From positions 18,110-82,109 of the forward strand of contig JABSRG010000005.1 in assembly GCA_013215165.1 (NCBI GenBank): 64,000 nt of DNA, read 5' to 3'. Under the pieces are notes generated by a model that searched no databases, was not told the origin of the DNA, and saw only the letters and a program-made list of their open reading frames with translations. The position numbers and the translations under genes are program-made. This document shows, piece after piece, positions 16,851 to 25,870 of this stretch; within the stretch, counting starts at the first letter, position 1, and every line of letters starts with the position of its first letter. Source of the stretch: Opitutales bacterium. GTDB taxonomy: Bacteria; Verrucomicrobiota; Verrucomicrobiia; Opitutales; JABSRG01.

Positions 16851-19049
16851 TCAAAATGAAAGGGTTGCGCTTAATTTTGCATTCAATCGACTCCCGATGC
16901 TATCCCATCCCTGGTCGACGTCGTTGAGCCATCGATGATTGACTACGAGATATATGTCGGAGCCAGGGCGAAAGTTCCAACGTAAACGGCTGTTGAAACC
17001 CATCTCCCTGGAGATCGAGTCGTATTGGATAATGTTAGTCCAAGTCACGTTTTGAAGAACATAGGTTTTGAATTCAGACCGCCACAGATATAACCAGTTT
17101 TCGCTGTCTAGCAAATCGATTTTGTTGACTTCTAATTCTGTGGTGCACTCGAAGATGCTACCGCCTCGCCAAGATAGCGATCCTTCAATGGAATCTATTG
17201 TCCCGCCATAAAACGGAGCGTGTTCATACTCCAAAAAACCGGACACCGAGGGCGCTTTGGAAGTCTCGTAACGGATAAATAGCCCCGCTCCGGAAAAGCT
17301 TCCTGGCTGGGCCAGCAAGCCAGGAACAGGCTCGAAAGCCTCGCGGAGCTCTTCGTGTTCCAAACGACTCCCCAAGCTGAGGATGGCTCCCGACATGCGG
17401 TAAGCCCAAAGTTCGAGTGAGGCATTTACATACTCGAGGTAGCGTCCCCCCATCTCATATCTGGCGAAGACGCTCGCATCTAACTCAATACTGTCCCAGT
17501 TTTCTGGAAAAAAGGCTCTCACCACTCGGAAGTCCCCTTGGGCGATATCATTCTGACGGACAAAGCCTAGGGCGGGAAAATACCCGGGCCCCACATACTC
17601 GGCAAAATGCGAATAAAGCCAGTAGCGGCTGTTATAAAACACGTCCCATCCCGTGGCGATGGAGAGCTGATCTTGATCTTCTGTGTCTGTGTATTGGAGC
17701 CAGGCTGAGGCTGTGATCTCTCCGGCGTCAGGCCCAAAATCGGAATCGCGGTAGCGAAAATCGGCACCGATGAGATAATTGTCTGAAACTCCTTGAGGAT
17801 TCCCCCGCGTCCCAATGATACCGACGTAAGACTCCTCCAGTATATCGACCGTCGCTCGAGCTACAGATAAATGCTGCGCGTCGGTCTCGTTACCTTCTTC
17901 GACATATACGTTCAATGCACCCAGCTGAACATTCCCCGTGCGCGCGGCGAGCTTGAAGCCATAGGGTATATCAACCGGGATTCCGTCGGGTCCCACCCCA
18001 ATGCGCCGCGAAAAAAAAGGCAGCGGACTTTGTTCGATACCTCCAAAAGAAAAGATCCCAGAATCCTCCAGGAAGAACCCTCGCTTCTCGGGAAAGAAAG
18101 TGGGGAAACGAGATAGTTCAATGACCCGGTCATCCACCTCAGTCTCAGCAAAATCGGTATTTACTGTCAGCGTCGCAGTAATGGACGGGATCGGGCGGTA
18201 ATAAAGCTCAAATCCGCTCTTGATATCGAAGTCGTCCTGTTCCGAGCCTGTGCTTGCATCATTCGTAGAAAATTCTGCTAGGACATAAGGTTCAAAGCGC
18301 AGCCCCAGTCCTTGCCTCAAATCCATTAAACCCACAATGGAGCCAATATCCGCCAACGACTCTGCTGACAGGCTGCGTTCAACCGCAGTCCAACGCGACT
18401 GCTCATTACGCTTCGCCAACACTTGCTCCACATTGAATCCCCAACGATCTATTTGGGGATTAAATCCAATCGATTGGAGTGGGATGCGCCCTTCTGCCGT
18501 CCATCCCTGCGCAGAGACTACGGTCTCTACCCACCAAACGCAGTCCCACTCTGCGTTGACACGGTTCACTTCTTCGATGAGGGCATCTTCTTTAGTGCCA
18601 ATTGGGTTGAAACGGAAGCGGTAGCCATCCCGTTGTGAGCCAAAGGGATCAAATATCAGGGAGATATAATCGTCCCCCTCAAGGTCGGCATCACGCCCAC
18701 GGCGCGAGGCGGTGAGATCGCTGATCGGCATGGCCACCTCGACGGCGAAATATATATTTTCGGCATCATGGCCCAAAAACACCTCAATCGGCACGCTGGG
18801 TGGATTGCCTTCGGCTGGAAATACCTGCGTCAGGGCAACACCCATCTGAGCTTGCATCCAGATAGTTTCGTCTAAACGCCCATCGATAACGGGAGGCGCA
18901 TTGAAAACAGGGATCGACACTGCCTTATTGGTTGAGGCCAGAGCCGGAATGCACACCAGTGCGATAAACGGATACAGGCATAACAGCCGCCCATTACAAC
19001 GCACTGTCATTGAAAGTGAGCTAGCCGCTTGCATCCTATTACACATCAC
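16851..19049 (-). CDS. DUF5916 outer-membrane protein with N-terminal CBM9-like domain
   Basis: A 732-residue exported protein. The N-terminus has a signal peptide (basic start, then LLCLYPFIALVCIPALAS). Residues about 45-235 form a CBM9-like domain (PPVIDGRLDETIW, FNPIGTKEDALIEE, WTAEGRIPL). The rest is a DUF5916 barrel with the hallmark FFPEKRGFFLEDSGIFSFGG, many alternating strands and a C-terminal phenylalanine (ATLSF), as required for outer-membrane barrels. The start is GTG/ATG at 19049/19046, six bases after the exporter stop, with a run of eight Gs serving as ribosome-binding purines. DUF5916 proteins have no settled function. Position between a C39 exporter and the precursor peptide suggests it is the outer-membrane path or receptor for the peptide, which is an inference. 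Confidence 0.85.
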   Translation of the reverse strand: MMCNRMQAASSLSMTVRCNGRLLCLYPFIALVCIPALASTNKAVSIPVFNAPPVIDGRLDETIWMQAQMGVALTQVFPAEGNPPSVPIEVFLGHDAENIYFAVEVAMPISDLTASRRGRDADLEGDDYISLIFDPFGSQRDGYRFRFNPIGTKEDALIEEVNRVNAEWDCVWWVETVVSAQGWTAEGRIPLQSIGFNPQIDRWGFNVEQVLAKRNEQSRWTAVERSLSAESLADIGSIVGLMDLRQGLGLRFEPYVLAEFSTNDASTGSEQDDFDIKSGFELYYRPIPSITATLTVNTDFAETEVDDRVIELSRFPTFFPEKRGFFLEDSGIFSFGGIEQSPLPFFSRRIGVGPDGIPVDIPYGFKLAARTGNVQLGALNVYVEEGNETDAQHLSVARATVDILEESYVGIIGTRGNPQGVSDNYLIGADFRYRDSDFGPDAGEITASAWLQYTDTEDQDQLSIATGWDVFYNSRYWLYSHFAEYVGPGYFPALGFVRQNDIAQGDFRVVRAFFPENWDSIELDASVFARYEMGGRYLEYVNASLELWAYRMSGAILSLGSRLEHEELREAFEPVPGLLAQPGSFSGAGLFIRYETSKAPSVSGFLEYEHAPFYGGTIDSIEGSLSWRGGSIFECTTELEVNKIDLLDSENWLYLWRSEFKTYVLQNVTWTNIIQYDSISREMGFNSRLRWNFRPGSDIYLVVNHRWLNDVDQGWDSIGSRLNAKLSATLSF

Positions 19050-19055
19050 CCCCCC

Positions 19056-21233
19056 CTATCGACCTAGTGCCGCTTGGTAGAAACTGTTTCGATCTGAAAT
19101 CAATTCTGAATGACTTCCCGTCTCCACCAGCTTTCCGTCCTCGAACACGAATATTTTGTTGGCAAAGTCTAGGGTTTCGATCCGGTGGGCGATGGAGAAA
19201 ACGATTTTTTCGGAGAATTTCTTGCGGACCTGCTTAAAGAGCATGCGCTCCGCTGCAGGATCTAGAGCGCTACTAGCCTCATCCAACACGATCAGGTCGG
19301 GATTGGCGCAGAACAAACGAGCAAATTCTATGCGGAGCGCCATACCACCGGAGAGGCGGATCCCGTTATCTCCAATCCTGGTCTGATACCCCAAATACAT
19401 ACTTTCCGCAAAGGCGTCTACTCCGGCAAAACGCGCCGCTTCTATCACCTCGTCGTCCGTTGCGTCCGAACGCCCATACCGTATGTTTTCCAGGAGGGTA
19501 TCGTCGAACAAATAGACCTCCTGCGGAAAAACATAGACCTTTTCATTTAACAGACGCAGTGGGATTTTTTTGAGATCATGGTTTCCCAAAACGATATCCC
19601 CGGCGTAGTCCCGATAAATCCCGGACAATAGTTGGGCGAGGGTTGTTTTCCCGGAACCATTGCGGCCTACGATACCAATAAAATCTCCTGAACACGCCTC
19701 GAAAGAGACCTCATTAAGCACATGTTCTTTGCCCGCGTACCCAAAACTGAGTCCCGACACCATGAGCTTGGGAATTGCGAGCGCCGTGGTCTCTTGGGTC
19801 TCCTCAGGCTCGGCGTATTGATCCTTGCGAAAAATCTCAATCACTCGATCCAGAGCAAGAGACACTTCAGCAAATACAAATAACCCACCGGAGAGGCGAT
19901 CCAGTGCTTGCAACGCCATCATGAAAACAGCAAAAAAACCAATGACTCGACCCAGGCTAAGATACCCATTAAATACCAACACCGCGCCGGCACCTGCCAC
20001 CGAGATATAAGCCGCGCCACTGATCAACCTAAAAATGGCTTCGATAACCGCTGAAGTTTTCTCGGCATCCAGGACAGAAGATGAGACTTGAGCATAGCGA
20101 TTTCTCCATCTTTCCAAAACTTTATGTTGATTATTGCCCCGTCTCACGGCGGCTATGCCGAGTAGACTATCTATGAAAATAGCTAAGACACCGACCGTCT
20201 CCAAGTGGGCGACGAGGTAGCTATTTTTCAAAAGCGGAAAGCAATGGACAAAGGCGAGGGTATAAAGGAAGAAGAACACCGCCGCGATACATACGAGCGT
20301 CGGCGAGAAATAAGCCATTGCCAGAGCAAAGATAAATATAAAGAAGACGTCAGTCAGCGAATCAAAGACTCGGGGATTTAAGGCTTCTCGAATTCTGAGA
20401 TTTTCCTGAAAGCGGCTAATGAAATCTTCCTTTTTTAGGCTATCGAAATATCTCTGTTCGAGACTGATGAAGTGCTTAAAAAACCTCTCAAAGAAATCTC
20501 TTTCAAAGCCTACTTTAAACTTAGCAACCGCATAGTCTCTCAGAAAGCCTAGAAACACAATACACAGTAGCAATACACTGAGGGCGACAAGTAAACCTAC
20601 CAGCTGTTTAAGACTTTGATAAGGGAGGACCTGATCGAAATAGTATTGAATCGAAAACGGAACACCCAAGCTCAGGAGCTGGAAGGCTGCAGCACAGATA
20701 AAGACCGTGAGACACTCACGCCATAAATTCTGCATCGTCTCCAACAGAGTGGTCTTCAATAGTCCGCTTGAACGTTGATTAAAGTCGCGGGCTGTTTCGC
20801 TAATTGGAGAGACCTCGACGTTGAGCTCCGGTGTGGGGTCGATTGCGAGTACGACACCATTCCATCTCTCAACAAAGTCTGCGACACGTAGCTTCTTTTT
20901 TCCGATAGCCGGATCAGCAATATAAACTGACCGTTGGTCGCATGCGTAGACTACTACGAAGTGGTTTCCGTCAAAGTGAACAATGCACGGGTTTTCCAAA
21001 CTTTGGAGGTAGTCAAGGTCAGCACTGTAACCGTTTGAATCAAATCCAAACGCCTCAGCAGTTTTGCTTAAGGATAAGAGATCTACTCCATCAGGACAGA
21101 CCCCGATCGTCTCAGCAATGAACGAACGACAGTCATCCAAGCCATGGTAACGCAGGATCATCGCCAAGCTTGCGACCCCACATTCCATCATGCCACTTTG
21201 TTCAATGAAGGGAAATCGTTTGGTATGGGCCAT
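19056..21233 (-). CDS. Peptidase C39-containing ABC exporter (PCAT)
   Basis: A 725-residue exporter that cuts double-glycine leaders and moves the mature peptide out of the cytoplasm. The N-terminal C39 domain has an intact triad: Q12 and C18 in EQSGMMECGVAS, H91 in FDGNHFVVV and D107 in IADPAIG. A six-helix ABC membrane domain covers about 165-470. The ATPase has Walker A GRNGSGKTT near 525, signature LSGGMALRIEFAR, Walker B LIVLDEASSALD and switch AHRIE. The signature has LSGGM in place of LSGGQ. The gene overlaps the preceding 141-aa frame by 32 bases and is followed six bases later by the DUF5916 gene. The only visible substrate is the 24-aa peptide at 16688-16762. Confidence 0.92.
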   Translation of the reverse strand: MAHTKRFPFIEQSGMMECGVASLAMILRYHGLDDCRSFIAETIGVCPDGVDLLSLSKTAEAFGFDSNGYSADLDYLQSLENPCIVHFDGNHFVVVYACDQRSVYIADPAIGKKKLRVADFVERWNGVVLAIDPTPELNVEVSPISETARDFNQRSSGLLKTTLLETMQNLWRECLTVFICAAAFQLLSLGVPFSIQYYFDQVLPYQSLKQLVGLLVALSVLLLCIVFLGFLRDYAVAKFKVGFERDFFERFFKHFISLEQRYFDSLKKEDFISRFQENLRIREALNPRVFDSLTDVFFIFIFALAMAYFSPTLVCIAAVFFFLYTLAFVHCFPLLKNSYLVAHLETVGVLAIFIDSLLGIAAVRRGNNQHKVLERWRNRYAQVSSSVLDAEKTSAVIEAIFRLISGAAYISVAGAGAVLVFNGYLSLGRVIGFFAVFMMALQALDRLSGGLFVFAEVSLALDRVIEIFRKDQYAEPEETQETTALAIPKLMVSGLSFGYAGKEHVLNEVSFEACSGDFIGIVGRNGSGKTTLAQLLSGIYRDYAGDIVLGNHDLKKIPLRLLNEKVYVFPQEVYLFDDTLLENIRYGRSDATDDEVIEAARFAGVDAFAESMYLGYQTRIGDNGIRLSGGMALRIEFARLFCANPDLIVLDEASSALDPAAERMLFKQVRKKFSEKIVFSIAHRIETLDFANKIFVFEDGKLVETGSHSELISDRNSFYQAALGR

Positions 21234-21627
21234 CTACTTTAACACTAAAACTCGTTCTACTGTAATGAACTTCATCAGTTTTGGGCACTGCTCTCAGGAC
21301 AAAATTAACAACTTCTTCTAATTGATAAATAAAACCTCGGCATGTCAGTTTCGGCAATGATCTTAGTAATCTTGGTGAGAGAATCTGAGAGGAGAATTGA
21401 AGTCTTTCGGAATCGCCTTCCAAGAATTTGTAACTGCGAACAGGAAATAGATCATTATCAACTAATCGGGATAATCTAATGAAAATATACAGCAAGGCCG
21501 TGACTAAATTGAAAAGATTCTCAACATAAGAATTTAAGTCGCCAATAAAGATCCTTTCAAGCCGCGAGCTTACTTTATAAGAGTCCGCCTCAAGCAGGCT
21601 AAAATGTAAAAATTCGTAAGAGTTCAC
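21202..21627 (-). CDS. Unrecognised 141-aa protein at the head of the exporter operon
   Basis: Starts at GTG 21627 and overlaps the exporter gene by 32 bases. The product is mixed hydrophobic and charged, with a possible membrane-associated stretch NLFNLVTALLYIFIRLSRLV near 38-57. I recognise no family. It could be a peptide-modifying or immunity protein by position. Base composition is clearly more AT-rich than the housekeeping genes, like the non-coding stretch upstream. An alternative is that only the exporter is real and this frame is chance. Confidence 0.45.
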   Translation of the reverse strand: MNSYEFLHFSLLEADSYKVSSRLERIFIGDLNSYVENLFNLVTALLYIFIRLSRLVDNDLFPVRSYKFLEGDSERLQFSSQILSPRLLRSLPKLTCRGFIYQLEEVVNFVLRAVPKTDEVHYSRTSFSVKVDGPYQTISLH

Positions 21628-21767
21628 AGATCCGTCATGGATAGCATAACACTTGAGCAGTGTTTAAGGATAATGGAGATGAAACTACATATCTCATAGA
21701 GCAACTAAGCAGATCACACCCACGGCACCCCTGAGAGCCCCGCTCTTTAAGGATTTGCTCCGATAGT

Positions 21768-21980
21768 TTACTTATTGGATGGAGCTGAGCAGGGAGCAGA
21801 AGCCATTGCATTGGCTCCAATATTTGGCAGGTAATCGCTGATAGACCGATCGAATAAAGTTCTTACAGCAGAAACAGATCGACTGATGAGGTTTCGGGAA
21901 GTCGAGAGAAAATTAGACGACTCGAATGAGAGGAATTGGAGTGGGTTAGTAAGGCGGCTAAAACTAGCCATAATCACCAT
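21768..21980 (-). CDS. Possible small protein upstream of the exporter operon
   Basis: A 70-residue frame starting at ATG 21980 (a second in-frame ATG lies three codons on). It is serine- and phenylalanine-rich with an amphipathic middle (SRNLISRSVSAVRTLFDRSI) and ends in a small-residue tail containing GANAMASAPCSAPSNK. It lacks a double-glycine site and has no good Shine-Dalgarno. It could be the first gene of the operon or a chance frame in AT-rich DNA. Confidence 0.25.
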   Translation of the reverse strand: MVIMASFSRLTNPLQFLSFESSNFLSTSRNLISRSVSAVRTLFDRSISDYLPNIGANAMASAPCSAPSNK

Positions 21981-22834
21981 GTAAGATTATTGTTCTCAAA
22001 GAGAACGGGATCGGCACGCATGCTCATAAAATTAGAAATGGGTAAGCTAAATACAGGATTCAAATAGCTGAAATCCCGAATTTCGATGACCTAACAAAGT
22101 TGATTAAGAGTGTTTTGCTCACCTGCTTCTGAATTTATAAGCGCAGTAAATCGAAAGGCTACTGGCCAAAAAATTTAATATAAGAGACGACCGATTATTT
22201 GTAAGCTTCAACCTATGTGGCCGTTGCATACTTCGTGGCTTTGGATGCCGCATTCGATTTGAACAAAGGATTCTTTACTGAGTGACTTTGTATTCATCTT
22301 TTATTTATATTTTGATTTATTGGATCTTTAGGAGGCAGATATGATCCTCACGTGGTAATAACGCCCAAAAGGGCCTTATTCTGACAGAGAAGATCTGGTG
22401 CGCAGGCTTGTTGACATAGCACCAGACAAATAAACGTCTCAGTTACCAAGTTTTTCGAAATTTCCTGGTGGTTAATGCATTCATGCACCGAAAACTTCGT
22501 ATTTGATCCGCGTTGATCCCCAGCTCAGCGAATTTTGCCTGCTCACACCGCTATCGACAGGAATGAAATAAGACGTCCTACAGAAACGAACCATTGGGCA
22601 CTCCGAAAGTGTTCCACCCGATGGGTGTAGCAAAGTCGCTCTGTCGACGTAAGGGGGCCGTTGTTTCCAATCGAAACCTAACCTAGCGAGCCGACTGAGC
22701 CGCTTGGCTACAACGACTGGAGCCGAGGAGCGACAACCCGAAAAACTCACCGTCCTTTCAATTGCACCCGATCCTTGATACTTTAGGAATTAAGACTTGA
22801 TCGTCATGGGCGGATTTGTTTTTCTCCTCCGCTT
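21981..22834. other. Long AT-rich region without a clear gene
   Basis: About 850 bases. The left part is AT-rich and should hold the promoter of the minus-strand exporter operon. At 22336-22343 there is an AGGAGGCA before a five-codon frame (ATG at 22340), followed by a GCCC-AAAA-GGGC hairpin near 22352-22363. Near 22421-22455 the minus strand reads TFICLV in one frame, resembling the transposase remnant at the left end of the window, so a decayed insertion may be present. The right part holds no supported gene; the rpsR promoter should be at about 22760-22820. Confidence 0.4.
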
Positions 22835-23029
22835 ATGACCACAGAGGAACAGCACACGTCTTCACGCACTCCCCTCGACTACACTTTCCGAGATGTAGAG
22901 CTTTTGAGCCGCTTTGTCACCGACACAGGTAAGATCCTGCCACGTCGGATCACCGGCTTGACAGCGAAACAACAACGGCATGTTGCACGCATCATCAAGC
23001 AAGCGCGCAACATGCTGCTCATGAAGTAG
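22835..23029 (+). CDS. rpsR: 30S ribosomal protein S18
   Basis: A 64-residue S18, which binds S6 on the platform of the 30S subunit. The conserved core [26 protein letters not shown] (given here as spanning residues 25-49) and the basic tail [15 protein letters not shown] are intact, and the length fits the family. It is not accompanied by rpsF or ssb as in many bacteria; the next gene, a Sua5/TsaC protein, starts 21 bases downstream and is probably co-transcribed. Confidence 0.93.
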   Translation: MTTEEQHTSSRTPLDYTFRDVELLSRFVTDTGKILPRRITGLTAKQQRHVARIIKQARNMLLMK

Positions 23030-23050
23030 TCGAGTGCTCACGTCGGCATC

Positions 23051-23992
23051 GTGATCACACGAGTCCTTTCAGGTTCAGATGAAAATCTGGACCTTTTTGT
23101 TTGTACGCTTCGGAGCGGCCAACCCATCGCGCTCCCCACCGAGACGGTTTACGGATTGGCGGCACCGGTCACTAACGAACAAGCGCTCAGAGCGATCTTT
23201 GAAATCAAGGGTCGACCGCTGCACGACCCATTAATCGTCCACCTGCATGAATTTGAGGAACTCGACAAATGGGCGGAAATGAGCGATGTCGATAAGCCAC
23301 TGTTGGAGCGATTGACCACAAAATTCTGGCCTGGTCCTCTCACGATCATCCTTCCCAAGAAAACCGGAATCCCTGACCTCGTTACCGCAGGTTTAAAGAC
23401 GGCGGCTTTTCGCGTCCCCGCTCACCCAGTATTTCGTGAGATTATCCGGCGAGTGGGTTTGCCCCTCGCGGCTCCCAGTGCCAACCCATTTCAATACATC
23501 AGTCCGACTCGCCCAGCACATGTCCTGAGCACCTTGTCCGGCAAGATTCCTTACATTGTCGACGGCGGAAGCTGCGATGAAGGCCTCGAATCCACCATCA
23601 TCGACCTCTCAACATCCCCTCCGATCGTGCGGCGACCTGGCCCGATCGATAGAAAGGCAATCGAGGCAGTTCTTGGACAAGGGATTAAACTAGAGACCGA
23701 GCAAGCAGATGGGAGTCCAACCAAAGCAGTCTCAGCCCCAGGAAACTTCACCAAACACTATGCCCCGCGTAAACCCGTTCTACGGCTTAATTCATCGGAA
23801 GATAAGAAGGGCTGTGATCACGTTATCGACTTCCTAGAGCTGCCTAGTAACCCAAAGGAACTCAGGCGCCAATTTTATGATCGGCTCATAGCCGCAGATC
23901 AATCTGCGTGCGAGCGCATTGCACTCATCAATTGGCCTGAAAATCTCGCTGATGAAGCGCTTTCTGACAGACTGGACCGGGCCTTGGGTTAA
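23051..23992 (+). CDS. L-threonylcarbamoyladenylate synthase (Sua5/YrdC/TsaC)
   Basis: Makes threonylcarbamoyl-AMP for the t6A37 modification of tRNAs that read ANN codons. The YrdC domain fills about residues 12-205, with the signature PTETVYGLAAPV, the IFEIKGRPLHDPLIVH strand and PLAAPSANPF. The remaining 100 residues include FTKHYAPRKPV, the KHYAP linker found in full-length Sua5, so this is the long Sua5 form rather than the short TsaC. The C-terminal domain is shorter than in yeast or archaeal Sua5. The start is GTG. It converges with rarA with only seven bases between stops. Confidence 0.9.
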   Translation: MITRVLSGSDENLDLFVCTLRSGQPIALPTETVYGLAAPVTNEQALRAIFEIKGRPLHDPLIVHLHEFEELDKWAEMSDVDKPLLERLTTKFWPGPLTIILPKKTGIPDLVTAGLKTAAFRVPAHPVFREIIRRVGLPLAAPSANPFQYISPTRPAHVLSTLSGKIPYIVDGGSCDEGLESTIIDLSTSPPIVRRPGPIDRKAIEAVLGQGIKLETEQADGSPTKAVSAPGNFTKHYAPRKPVLRLNSSEDKKGCDHVIDFLELPSNPKELRRQFYDRLIAADQSACERIALINWPENLADEALSDRLDRALG

Positions 23993-23999
23993 ACTCGGA

Positions 24000-25352
24000 T
24001 CATGCCTTTTCAGTCCGTTGCATTTCCTCTTTCAGTGCTTTCCAGCGAGCTAAACGCTCTGCCAGCCCAGCTTCGCTTCCGGCAGCTCCGGGTAGATAGA
24101 ACTCCTGCGGATCGTTCATATATTCCTGCCCACTGATGCCTTCTGAATAGTCGTGACTGTAGCGATACCCCTTGCCCTGCCCCATCGCCTTATTCGTCAC
24201 CGTATGACTATCCTGAAGCCAAAGCGGCACCTGTTGAACTGGCCCTTTTCGCAGTGCCGATTTAGCATGGCTTAGAGCGAGAGTCGTTGAATTACTCTTG
24301 GGGCACAGAGCCAGAAAAGTCGTCGTGTGAGCGAGATTGAGCTCACATTCAGGTAGGCCAACAAATTCACAAGCCTGCATACAAGCCACCGCGACGCCCA
24401 AGGCACGTGAGTCAGCAAGCCCCACATCCTCACTCGCAAAAATAATCAAACGGCGCGCGATGAAACGTGGATCCTCTCCGCCGACCAACATTTTGGCTAA
24501 CCAATAGAGTGCCGCATCAGGGTCCCCGCCCCGTATGCTCTTTATGAATGCACTTGCCGTATTGTAGTGTTCATCCTCGTTTGCATCGTAGCGGATTTGC
24601 CGCTCCTGAGCAAAGACCCTCACCGCCTCTTGGTCTAATTTACCTCGCAGTGGCAACGCGAGCACCATGGTCTCCAGAGCATTCAGGGCACGCCGCATAT
24701 CCCCATCAGCCATACGTGCAAGATCCTTCAGAGCTTCCGCATCCCAATGCATACCCCGGCCTGCCAAACCTCGCTGATCGTCCTCCAATGCCCGTACTAA
24801 GATGGTCACCAAATTCTCTAGACTCAACGGCTCGAGCCGAAAAAGGTGACTTCGACTCAAAAGAGGCTGATTAATATAGAAGCCCGGATTATGCGTGGTA
24901 GCTCCGATGAGTCGAATATTGCCAGCCTCCACATCAGGCAAAAGCAGGTCCTGCTGAGATTTATTAAAACGGTGGATCTCATCGATAAAGAGTATCGTCT
25001 GCCCCGGCTCATAGCGCGCTAGCTTCAGGACATCGCGCAGCTCCGCCACGTTGGACATGACTGCGTTGATGCGCACACACTTGGCCTGAGTTTCCAAGGC
25101 GATGACCTCTGCCAAGGTCGTCTTTCCACACCCTGGAGGGCCATAGAAAAAGATACTCCCAAACTGGTTGCTACGAATCAGGCGCGGCAACAACGCATCC
25201 TCTTTCAGCAGATGCTCTTGACCCACCACGTCATCCAGCTTCATGGGCCGCATCCGTGCCGCCAGGGGTTGATAACCCTCTCGCGAATTGGATGTTCCAG
25301 ATTGCGCATTCGGCACGCCAAAGAGATCTCCCTGCCCGTCCAGTCCGCTCAT
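24000..25352 (-). CDS. rarA: Replication-associated recombination protein A (AAA+ ATPase)
   Basis: A 450-residue RarA/MgsA/WRNIP1-type ATPase acting at stalled replication forks. The AAA+ core carries Walker A FYGPPGCGKTTLAE, Walker B ILFIDEIHRFNKSQQD, sensor ATTHNPGFYIN and the arginine-finger region LLSRSHLFRLEPL. The C-terminal half has the family's YHYNTASAFIKSIRGGDPDAALYW-like segment (read here as HYNTASAFIKS then GGDPDAALYW) and the GYRYSHDYSEG end. It begins two bases after pgpA and is the last gene of the pgsA-pgpA-rarA run. Confidence 0.93.
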   Translation of the reverse strand: MSGLDGQGDLFGVPNAQSGTSNSREGYQPLAARMRPMKLDDVVGQEHLLKEDALLPRLIRSNQFGSIFFYGPPGCGKTTLAEVIALETQAKCVRINAVMSNVAELRDVLKLARYEPGQTILFIDEIHRFNKSQQDLLLPDVEAGNIRLIGATTHNPGFYINQPLLSRSHLFRLEPLSLENLVTILVRALEDDQRGLAGRGMHWDAEALKDLARMADGDMRRALNALETMVLALPLRGKLDQEAVRVFAQERQIRYDANEDEHYNTASAFIKSIRGGDPDAALYWLAKMLVGGEDPRFIARRLIIFASEDVGLADSRALGVAVACMQACEFVGLPECELNLAHTTTFLALCPKSNSTTLALSHAKSALRKGPVQQVPLWLQDSHTVTNKAMGQGKGYRYSHDYSEGISGQEYMNDPQEFYLPGAAGSEAGLAERLARWKALKEEMQRTEKA

Positions 25353-25354
25353 TG

Positions 25355-25870
25355 CTAAATAAAGCCAAAAACGATCTGGAGGATCACATTGGTTAATAAT
25401 GCTGCCACCACATCGTCAGCCACACATCCAATCCCCCCCGGAAGCGATTGCATCCTTCCGACGATCCATGGCTTGGTGATGTCGAGCAGGCGGAAAAGGG
25501 CAAATCCAGGCAGCATAACCACCCACCCACTCTTTTCCATCATCACTGGCGTGAGCCCTATAAAACAGAGCGGCATCGCCACAAACTCATCCAAAATAAT
25601 TTTTCCCGGATCCTTCAGCCTCAACCGCTCCTCGGCTTCGTCAGTAAAAGCCATCGCGATATAGATTAAGACCAAGTTCAAGAGAATCGCAGTGATCGGA
25701 TGCTGTCCGTAAAATAGCACTGCAAACAAAGCTAAGCCCGCAAGACTACCCCATGTGCCGGGAGCGCGCATCCGTTCTCCAAGAGGGCCCAATGTACTTG
25801 CACCCACCACTACGTGCGTCGGGAGTACTCGCACCCAAAGGAAGGACCTACGCAAACGGAGCCAATTCAT
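25355..25870 (-). CDS. pgpA: Phosphatidylglycerophosphatase A
   Basis: Removes the terminal phosphate from phosphatidylglycerol phosphate to give phosphatidylglycerol. The 171-residue protein has the PgpA hallmarks: APGTWGSLAGL near the N-terminus, ILDEFVAMPLCFIGL in the middle, the FRLLDITKPWIVGR segment and GGIGCVADDVVAAL at the end, with four hydrophobic helices. Its start overlaps the end of pgsA by four bases (ATGA type), so substrate-making and substrate-using enzymes are translationally coupled. Confidence 0.92.
   Translation of the reverse strand: MNWLRLRRSFLWVRVLPTHVVVGASTLGPLGERMRAPGTWGSLAGLALFAVLFYGQHPITAILLNLVLIYIAMAFTDEAEERLRLKDPGKIILDEFVAMPLCFIGLTPVMMEKSGWVVMLPGFALFRLLDITKPWIVGRMQSLPGGIGCVADDVVAALLTNVILQIVFGFI

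Noticed and set aside
22336..22363. AGGAGG before a five-codon frame and a GCCC/GGGC hairpin
   Set aside because: Looks like a leader peptide with attenuator, but no gene follows for about 470 bases and the U-tract is poor.
22481..22750. 89-codon minus-strand frame before rpsR
   Set aside because: Cys/Arg/Ser-rich without a domain, in a gene-poor stretch with other decayed sequence; probably non-coding.
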